Below are positions 56,401-64,000 of a stretch of DNA of 64,000 nucleotides, one piece after another. This stretch comes from Botryococcus braunii. Lineage: Eukaryota > Chlorophyta > Trebouxiophyceae. Below the pieces are notes generated by a model, which worked only from the letters and a program-made list of their open reading frames with translations, made no database searches and was not told where the DNA came from. Location: contig KV908504.1 of NCBI GenBank assembly GCA_002005505.1, forward strand, positions 272,900 to 336,899, in the 5' to 3' direction. Made by a program: the position numbers and the translations under genes. Numbering within the stretch: the first letter of the stretch is position 1; each line of letters begins with the position of its first letter.

Positions 56401-57927
56401 GAGCAAAACTCCTTAGATGCTCATGAGGTGATGGAATTTGTTCCAAGACCTCGTGGTCACAAAGTAATTCCAGTCCACTGGATTTTCTCAGTGAAAATGG
56501 ATGCTCATGGTAATGTGCTGAGGTTCAAGGCTAGGCTGGTGGCTCAAGGGTGTAGGCAAATTCCAGGAGTGGATGTAATGGAGGTATTTGCTCCCACCAG
56601 CAGTTATGGGTCTAGGAGAGCTTTGCTGTCAGTGGCCGCACTAGAGGGTCTTGAAATTCACCAGGTGGATGTCAAGACTGCATTTTTAAATGGTGAATTA
56701 GAGGAGGAGGTCTATGTCACACAACCTCCTGGGTTTGAAAATGGGGATGGTAACACAGTATGTCGCTTGAAGAAGGCACTGTATGGCCTGAAGCAAGCTC
56801 CAAGGGCATGGCATAAGACCCTTAATGAGAAGCTACATACCATGGGGTATGAGGTGTGCAAGAGTGATGCTGGTGTCTATGTGAAATGCTCTGTGGATGG
56901 AGGAAAATCGTTTGTGCTGATTTATGTTGATGATCTATTGATAGTTTCCAAGGGCATGGGTGAGATCGAGAGGGTGAAAGGGTTGCTTAAGCAGGAGTTC
57001 ACCATTCATGATCTAGGAGAGGTGAAAGATTTCTTGGGCTGCCAAGTGATGAGAGATAGAGAGAAAGGGTTGATTTCATTGAGCTGCATCCCCAAGATTG
57101 ATGCACTAGTTGAGAAATTTGGGCTGGATCTGGAGTCTGTGGGGCCTGACACCCGTATGACTAAGGATTTTGTGGCCACACAGCAACCTGCATCTAAGGA
57201 CAACAGTGCCAGCATTGGAGCTGGGAGTCCCTTGCCACCCGGACACAGATATTGTGAACTGGTTGGGTCACTGTTGTACATCGCCAACACCACTAGGCCT
57301 GATATTTCCCAGGCTGTGGGAGTGCTTTCCAGGTACAGGATTACTCCCACTACTGCTCACTGGAATGAAGCCATCAGAGTGCTGAAATATCTGAAGGCTA
57401 CCAGGGATCTAGTTTTGGTACTTGGAGGGAAGGACACAGAGCTGGAGGGCTTTGTTGATGCAGATTATGGTGGTGATCAGGATCATCGGTTTTCCACTAC
57501 TGGTTACGTAATTCGTGTGTTTGGAGGAGCTGTAGTTTGGGGAAGCAAGAAGCAGTCTGCAGTTGCCACGTCCACTGTAGAGGCTGAGTTTATGGCGGCA
57601 AGTGCAGCTGTCAAAGAGGCCAATTGGATGAAGGGATTCCTGGAAGAAATTGGTATTTCTCCATGGATTGTAAAGATCCACTGTGATAATCAGGGATGCA
57701 TCAATCATCTCAGAAATCCAGTGTTCTCTAAGCATACCAAGCACATTGCAATCAGCTTTCACTTTGCTCGGGAAGCCATTGCATTGGGGCAAGTTGATGT
57801 GAAATACGTTCCTTCTGCTAGGAATGTGGCAGATATATTTACCAAGCCTTTGACAAGGCAGGTATTTCAGGGCCATCGTGAGGCTCTAGGACTGGCCAAG
57901 TTGTTGTGAGGAAAAGTCAAGGGGAAG

Positions 57928-58655
57928 TGTTATAATAGTGAAAGAACAATTAGTGACTTTCCCTCAGAAGAGTAATAGTGGCCAGGCTTCTCTAAAGCAG
58001 TCACTGTGAACAATCTAAGAGGTTGAGTAATGGATGGCAGAACTCTAGAGTTCTGCCATAATTGATCTAGACTGATTCCACTTAGGAGAAAGAGAGTAAT
58101 GCAATTTGACACGTTCTTGCTAGAAAGAATATAAGCAGCCGGCATGAAGGGCTCGGCACTTGGTTGGGACTGAAAGAGCACTCCGGGTGCTTATCTCTGA
58201 TCAGTTGCCACAAGTGTCAACACATAGTCGGGCTCTGCTTGCTCTCCTACACACAGCAAGAGACCCGACCGAGCTTAACACCCTTCGTGCCGGGACATAC
58301 AGGTAAAGTGCTACATCTTAGTGTGACGTGTATGAACAATTGATTAGGAAGAGGTCTAGATAAGAGTATTAGAATGTTGCTAATGCTTGGCTCATCGAAC
58401 AATGGTAATGCGGACTGTCTGTCGATGCGTAGAAGAGGTAGTTTGAATTCCTTGGCGTTGAGAGAGAGCAAGAAGCAATGTAAAGACTTGGTTGGGACTG
58501 AAAGAGCACTCCGGGTGCTTATCTCTGATCAGTTGCCACAAGTGTCAACACATAGTCGGGCTCTGCTTGCTCTCCTACACACAGCAAGAGACCCGACCGA
58601 GCTTAACACCCTTCGTGCCGGGACATACAGGGAATATTACGCCCAGAATTGTTCA
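57928..58655 (+). repeat. 3' LTR of element D
   Basis: It is preceded by CAAGGGGAAG. R1 is 58158-58302 and R2 is 58486-58630, identical to each other by eye; the 5' LTR R1 has one G where this copy has A. Confidence 0.9.
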
Positions 58656-58660
58656 GTACC

Positions 58661-59369
58661 CTTTGGCGCGACTGATACAGGTTCGACAGGAGCGCCTTCC
58701 GTTGTGGCAACCAAGAAGCAAGTACGACTGTCTCAAAGACAAATCAAATATGCAAGAGCAAGCTTCAATTTGCTTCAAACAGACAGGACTTCAAGCCCGT
58801 GGCTCAGGACCTGGCCAACCAACGAATGCTAAGGCTGTCGCCTCCAGCAATTAAATACCTGACCGTGTTTGGCGCCCAAGGGACTCGATAAAAGTCGAGT
58901 CCCTGAAAACTTCTCACTCCAAAAGGTCCCTAATTGGTAATCTAATACGTATGATGTGTCTTATACAAAATACCTAAAGGTCCCATATTATGTACCTAAT
59001 TAAACACACTGATGTGGCCGCCTAAGAATTAGTTTGACTGACCTCGAATACGTATTCGAGGTCCCAAAAACAAATTCCACTGAGTGCCACGATGCTGTGT
59101 GAGTCAATGCAAAGTTGTCCTAACCTCTTCGTGAAGTTACGTGAGGAAGACTGAAGTCTGTCAAGGAATTATGTCGCTTCACAGCCAAGTTCCTAGGACA
59201 AGCTGGAAGATATATGCAGTAGTTTGCACCTAAGGCACAATAGTGTTGTGCCGCCCAGGGCAGCCTGGCATGCACGACTGTTTTGCCTAGGATGAGTCAG
59301 AAGAATACCTCTGAAAGAGTCCAACAGTAATACTCCCAAATTAATTACCTGATCTAGGTCATTACCTAC
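58661..59369 (-). repeat. F3 LTR, proximal fragment
   Basis: The U3, TATA region (TATTTAA near 58850, minus reading) and the start of R1 of a family F LTR, adjacent to a polypurine tract at 59370-59378. Element D separates it from the fragment at 44057-44308. It differs from F1b and F2 at many sites, so it is an older copy. Confidence 0.8.
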
Positions 59370-62300
59370 AACACTTCCCCTTGGACGTTTCAGAGATCCA
59401 GCTATTGTACTACTTCTAAGGCACCGCCCACTGTAGTACATGCTTCTGGGTCAGGCGTGCTTCGGGGGAGTTACTAGTGAAGGAGGTAGCTAATCTCCTC
59501 ACCCTCCGCCTTTGCCCGTGGTCACTCGGTCGTGGTGAACACCAGTCGGAAAGTAAGACGTCACTCGCGGGAAACGACACCAAGTGTATTGCGGTGAATC
59601 TTGAACAACACAGGGACGAGTGGTTTCGTAAAGATGTCCGCCACATTCTTCTAGGTGAGTACATACTTCACGTCCACGTCACCCTGAATGACAGCAGCAC
59701 GTGCATGGTGAAATGCCACAGCAACATGCTTGGTGTACTTGGAATTTACAAGATTCCGTAAATTCCGAACACACCCAGAGTTATCAATGAATAGAGGAGG
59801 TTTCCACACATCAACATGAATCTCCTCCAAGAAACCGCGAAGCCAAATGGCTTCTTTGACAGCATGACTAGCAGCTCGAAACTCTGATTCCACTGTTGAT
59901 GTAGCAGTGGCACTTTGTTTCTTGCTGCCCCAAACAACCGACCCACCATAAACTTGGAACACGAAACCTGTAGTGGATGCTCGCATATCTAGATCACCCG
60001 CATAGTCGGCATCGACATAACCCTCAAGAGGAGATGTGCCCCCACCAAGCTGGAGTGCAAGATCCCGAGTGTCCTTCAAATATCGGACCACACGAAGACC
60101 TTCTTGCATGTGTGCCGTAGTAGGGGTGCCCCTATACCGTGAAAGGACCCCGACCGCATGAGCAATATCAGGACGTGTGGTATTAGCTAAATACAAAAGA
60201 GAGCCAATCAGCTCACAGTAACGATGCCCGGGTTCCAACGCAACTCCAGCCCCATCAATGGGGTTGGACTGAGTGGAGTGACTGGTGTGCACAAACGATT
60301 TACTCATGGGTGTGTCATAGGCCCGTGTGTCACCACTAAGTCCAAAACTGTCCACCAAGGCATCTATCTTCAGCCCACTACTCATCCACATCAGCTTCCG
60401 CCCTCGATCTCAAACAATCTGACATCCAAGGAAATCCTTGACTTCCCCAAGATCATGAATAGAGAACTCTTTCCCTATGGTCTCCTTAAGGGCCAATACA
60501 CGTGGGAGAGCCTTTGACATGATCAGCATGTCGTCTACAAAGAGAACCAAATACACAGGGTCTTCCCGTGGAACATTTGACACATAGATTCCTGCATCTG
60601 ACATGCATGCAGTAAATCCATGTTTAGCCAGTGTGGCATCAAGCGTATGATACCAGGCACGTGGAGCTTGTTTGAGGCCGTACAGAGCCTTACGCAAGCG
60701 ACACACTTGGGGACCACCATTGTGAAATCCTGGAGGTTGAGTAACGTAAACCTCTTCCTCCAGATCCCCATTCAGAAAGGCCGTTTTTATATCGAGCTGA
60801 TGAATTTCCATATCCTCAGCAGCTGCCTTACACAGAAGAACACGTCGAGCCCCAAAGCTACTGGTGGGTGCGAAGACTTCGTCCACATCAATACCCTGAA
60901 TTTGACGACATCCTTGTGCAACAAGGCGAGCCTTGTACCTTCTAACATTACCATGGGCATCGACTTTCACATAATAGATCCAGTGAACTGGGATGACTTT
61001 CTTTCCTCTGGGTCTTTCAGTGTACTCAAAGCACTCATGAGCATCGAGAGAGTTCTTCTCCTCTATCATGTCTTGTTCCCAAAACACCCACTGGTCAGAC
61101 ATTCGTGCCTCACGATAGTTACTTGGTACGGGAATCTTGCTCCATCTCACTCCTGCAGGACTAGCAAGACAAGCACGTAGAAAAGCAATACTGGCAGGTT
61201 CACTGGCATCCCCTCCTGAATCCGCGGTACGGAACTCACATGAAGGCATCTCCCCACTGGGTTCTGCCCCATCTTGCTCATGCAAAATGTCTCTAACAAT
61301 CCTGGAAGATCCTGCCCATGGATTATCTGAGCTTTGCCTTGTGGCAGATGGCAGATTATCAAAGAATGCAACCTTGCCTCTGGATCTCATCTGACCCACT
61401 ACTCTCCGTGCTTCCTGACTCCCGCTCTCATCTTCTCTCACAGCAGCAGCAGTTATCATCTATTCATGTTTACATATCATCTCAGAATGGTCCACTGCGT
61501 CATGCACATTGCTAACTCGAAAACGAGTTTCACGATCAGATTCACATTTTGCAGTAGCAAGCCTCCCTACAGCCTCATCACGTACATGCATAGCAACAGC
61601 ATTGTCATCGCTACACTGATCAACAGCACTTGAATCACCCTCCACTGCAGAGTCAGTGTCAACTCCACTACCCCTCCCAGTACATTCAGCTTCCCCTGCT
61701 TCCCCTACGTCTCCTGCTTCCCCTGGTTCCCTGGACGTTGTAATCCCCCCTTCTTCTGTACTGGTGTCATCCTGTACAGTCACGGTGGTAGGAGCTTCAT
61801 CAGCAGCTTCGATCCTAGCCAGCTCTGTGGTGTTACCAGATTTGCGTTGCTCTTTAAGAGCATTTCGTTGCTGCAGACGCTCTGCACGTGTCAAAAATCC
61901 AGGCTGCAGCTGGAAACGTGCAGTACCATTAGGCCAGGGGTATGCGCCTGGGGTGCGTGAAGTTTGAGACTTGGCCACTGGTACTGCCATGAGTCTCAGT
62001 CGAGCCCTGGTGCGAGTCCCTCCAGTGCTGGTTGGTGCGGAGGTCCCATGCCTGGTAGCAGCCTACATGCGCCTGGGCACCTCACTGACTCCAGGTGATT
62101 GGCTTGAAGATGCTGGACTAGGCGCTGTAGAGCCAGGAGACGCCACTGGGGATGACGCGGCGGGGGCGCAGGGTGCAGTGGGGTCGGGGTGCCTAATGCG
62201 CGCAGGGGGTGCGCAAGGTGCGCGGGGTGCAGTGGGGTCTGAGTGCAGTCGGGCAATTTGAGGAAGAGCTGGGGAGGGTTCATCGTCCTCGCTACTGTTG

Positions 62301-62419
62301 TCCTCCATGGGAAGTGTTGCCTTAGTGGGTGCAGGGGTCTCCAATTCCACAGGATTCAGGTCCTGGTCCAGGCTGGGTCCCGGTTGGGGTGAGGATGGGT
62401 CCTGATCCAGGCTAGATCC
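59370..62419 (-). pseudogene. F3 pol remnant with in-frame stops but no frameshift
   Basis: One minus frame runs from about 62419 down to RNase H and is interrupted by stops at about 62063, 61460, 60410 and 59651. It encodes the Pro-rich spacer, RT (SKIPVPSNYREA, FVDDMLIM) and RNase H (DNSGCV). All blocks lie in the same frame, so damage is by substitution. Two of the stops (CGA to TGA, CAG to TAG) fit C-to-T change. It is cut at 62419 by the G LTR. Confidence 0.82.
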
Positions 62420-63196
62420 TGTTAGCAAAGACATCTTTTATTGGACATATCATGTCTTAGCATAAGTTGCATGTTCGTATGAACCTTAGTTTATGGCCCT
62501 ACAATAATGAACAGTTATCTTACTTTGCAAAACTTGGGTCTTTCCGTAAAATCCGGAGGTTCTTAGAGATACGGATATTTTAGGACGACAACGGATGTTT
62601 CGGACTCTTGTTGATTCGGTCGATTTCGAAGTACGAGTCGATCGGACACGTACAATAAACAATTGGCTGCAAAGTGTACTTGTTTTTAAGTACGATCGGT
62701 AATTTTACGAATGAGTCGACGAGGCCGATCGACAAGGCGTAGAAGTATTTCTGTCCATAAGTGTCGACGGAGCTGATCGACTGGGCCGATCGACGCGGCA
62801 CATAGCATTCTGGCAAGTAGTATTCTGTCAATAGGAATCTGTTTTGCACGGAACAACGATTCTAGGTTGATAAAGGGGTAGAGACAGAGTCGTATCCTCA
62901 GACATTCGATTGCTGTCTCCGGTGCCTCAAGTCGGACCTCTGTATTTCCGTTTGGCACCGTCCTTTGCCTGCATTAACTCAGCTGTCGCTTGCTATGCAG
63001 GTGTGTTTAGTTGTTTCGAGCTTTATTGTATAGTTTGATATATGTAATAGACATTCGATTGCTGTCTCCGGTGCCTCAAGTCGGACCTCTGTATTTCCGT
63101 TTGGCACCGTCCTTTGCCTGCATTAACTCAGCTGTCGCTTGCTATGCAGGAATCCTGAAACCGATTTTTTTCAAATTGACATCAAATAATCGAATA
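62420..63196 (+). repeat. 5' LTR of element G
   Basis: It starts TGTTAGCAAAGACATC. R1 (62900-63000) and R2 (63049-63149) are identical 101-bp copies, with only 48 bp between them. R1 is followed by GTGTGT and R2 ends GCTATGCAG before GAATCC. A weak ATAAAG at 62870-62875 lies 30 bp before R1. The 3' border is approximate. Confidence 0.75.
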
Positions 63197-63208
63197 TGGT
63201 ATCGGCGA
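63197..63208 (+). other. Primer binding site of G (TGGTATC type)
   Basis: TGGTATCGGCGA is shared with element E. A CGACACC/GGTGTCG inverted repeat follows it immediately. Confidence 0.6.
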
Positions 63209-63547
63209 CACCGTTTGGTGTCGATACTGGTCACTGCTCCCGCCAGCAGCGAGGAGAATAATACGCATACAACTATTTGCAAGCTTCAGCAAGTCTCCAG
63301 AAATTCTCGCCCATTTCTCTGCTTTCAACGTAGTTGTTTGTAGTGTCTTGGGTTGAACGATCGCTTGGAACTTCGGGTTGCTGGATTGTCTCGCTGGAAA
63401 GGCACTTGTGTTGATCCAGTAGTGAGAGACAATTGGATGTATTGGCTGTTGGGATCTGGTGGTTGTGGAATATCTGTTTAAAGTGCAAGCAAGTTTGTTT
63501 TCCTTTTAATCTTTCTTTGCCAGTTGCCCGTCAAGGCTTCTGGAATA

Positions 63548-64000
63548 ATGTCACAGACAGAATCACAAGATGAAGAATTCAATGTCAGTATTGAGATAGA
63601 ACCTGCCAGCCCAATGGGCAGGAATGTCTTTAGGAATCCTACCTATGATGCAGAAGCAGTCACTGATGATTCTGTGTCACATGTTACAGGGGTCCTCAAT
63701 GGAATGCAGCAGCAAACTGATGAGGGTCTACAAAGACCACAGGGAGACTCAGAATGGGAAGCATGGGGATATGATCCACAGACTCAAAACATACCTCTAA
63801 ACCCTGCTTTCTCAAGACGAGACAACCTTGGTACCTTTGTACCTGCTCAGCAAGCTGCTGCATCTCCTGCCCCTATGTCTTCTAGAGTGCTAGGCTTTCA
63901 AACAAATTTGCCTGCCTCTAGACCTGTCTTAAGCCCTTTGTTTGGGATACCTAGGACTGCAGTCAAGATGCCAGTGAGGCCTACACACTTACCTGTACCT
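63548..64000 (+). CDS. Element G gag N-terminus, open at window end
   Basis: An ATG at 63548 opens a frame of 151 codons with no stop before the window ends. It begins MSQTESQDEEFNVSIEIEP and is acidic and Pro/Ser-rich, like the N-terminus of the E gag (33826), and it occupies the same place after a TGGTATC primer site. I infer it is an E-like gag. No knuckle or conserved gag block is reached within the window. Confidence 0.6.
   Translation, partial: MSQTESQDEEFNVSIEIEPASPMGRNVFRNPTYDAEAVTDDSVSHVTGVLNGMQQQTDEGLQRPQGDSEWEAWGYDPQTQNIPLNPAFSRRDNLGTFVPAQQAAASPAPMSSRVLGFQTNLPASRPVLSPLFGIPRTAVKMPVRPTHLPVP

Larger units (their letters stand above)
45640..57909 (+). pseudogene. Element D gag-pol, interrupted only by element C
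   Basis: Coding runs 45640-46401 and resumes at 53419-57909. It starts MARKRSKSREPSEEE. Domains after the insertion: zinc knuckle (CNYCHRKGHFWRDC), protease (WLVDSGASVH), GAG-pre-integrase, integrase (HIDTVGP, CDRGTEF, YTPQQNGVAERANRTL), spacer with RERE runs, RT (YVDDLLIV) and RNase H (DNQGCI), ending LAKLL and TGA. No internal stop or shift is visible apart from C, so D was probably active until C entered gag just before the knuckle. Confidence 0.9.
44314..58655 (+). mobile_element. Copia element D, split by element C
   Basis: Element D has 728-bp LTRs (44314-45041 and 57928-58655) with GTACC target duplications at 44309-44313 and 58656-58660. It is a relative of A with the same layout: primer site, 174-codon ORF1, gag-pol, polypurine tract. 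I see one difference between its LTRs (in R1 near 44671), so it is young. It inserted at the splice-donor sequence of the F3 LTR. Element C sits in its gag. Confidence 0.93.

Noticed and set aside
59651..62065. In-frame TAG/TAA codons in F copies as a sign of a reassigned genetic code (UAR = Gln), since complete ORFs here end in TGA
   Set aside because: The intact 1737-codon frames of B and C and the long frames of A, D and E contain no internal TAA or TAG. With UAR as Gln many would be expected. The F stops fit ordinary decay.

Overview
This window looks like nuclear DNA of a eukaryote, most likely a green alga. That placement is an inference. It rests on spliced GT-AG genes, a secreted CAP/PR-1-type protein ending in an SPPPP/KPPPP hydroxyproline-rich-glycoprotein-like region, and a very heavy load of Ty1/copia retrotransposons. 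I see no bacterial-style operons and no tRNA, rRNA or CRISPR loci.

Layout. Positions 1-9.6 kb are the only host-gene territory, all read from the minus strand: a peroxiredoxin-like gene (about 1.17-2.27 kb), a poorly resolved multi-exon locus (2.9-3.8 kb), and a CAP-domain gene (4.84-9.11 kb) whose exon junctions can be followed by phase. From 9.6 kb onward the DNA is nested mobile elements. A LINE tail (9.59-10.07 kb, continuing at 24.45-24.50 kb) holds copia element A (10.07-24.45 kb, plus), which holds element B (14.25-21.26 kb, minus). A second LTR family, H (24.5-26.7 kb), entered the same LINE and is itself split by a 786-bp inverted-repeat element and a solo LTR. From 27.97 to 44.3 kb lie decayed, rearranged pieces of family F plus a 5' part of element E, which has a doubled gag. 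Element D (44.31-58.66 kb, plus, related to A) sits in an F-family LTR and contains element C (46.40-53.41 kb, minus), almost identical to B. The window ends with more decayed F (59.4-62.4 kb) and the start of element G (62.42 kb to the edge).

The most interesting signal is in the LTRs. In all seven LTR groups (A, B/C, D, E, F, G, H) the LTR contains a 100-230 bp segment twice. The first copy (R1) starts about 27-31 bp downstream of a TATA-like box, so at the expected RNA start. R1 is followed at once by a GT splice donor. The second copy (R2) ends exactly at a splice-acceptor AG. Splicing donor to acceptor removes R2 and leaves R1 joined to the downstream LTR sequence, which reads the same as R2 joined to it. 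In family F, R1 also holds a 108-bp GT-AG intron that is precisely missing from R2, so R2 looks like a reverse-transcribed copy of the spliced 5' end of the RNA. I infer that this arrangement lets a spliced genomic RNA still prime correct first-strand transfer and regenerate an intron-bearing LTR.

The copia groups A, B/C, D, F and H share a primer site complementary to the anticodon arm of initiator tRNA-Met. E and G use a TGGTATC-type site instead. B, C and D look very recent because their LTR pairs are identical or nearly so, and B and C each keep an uninterrupted 1737-codon gag-pol frame.
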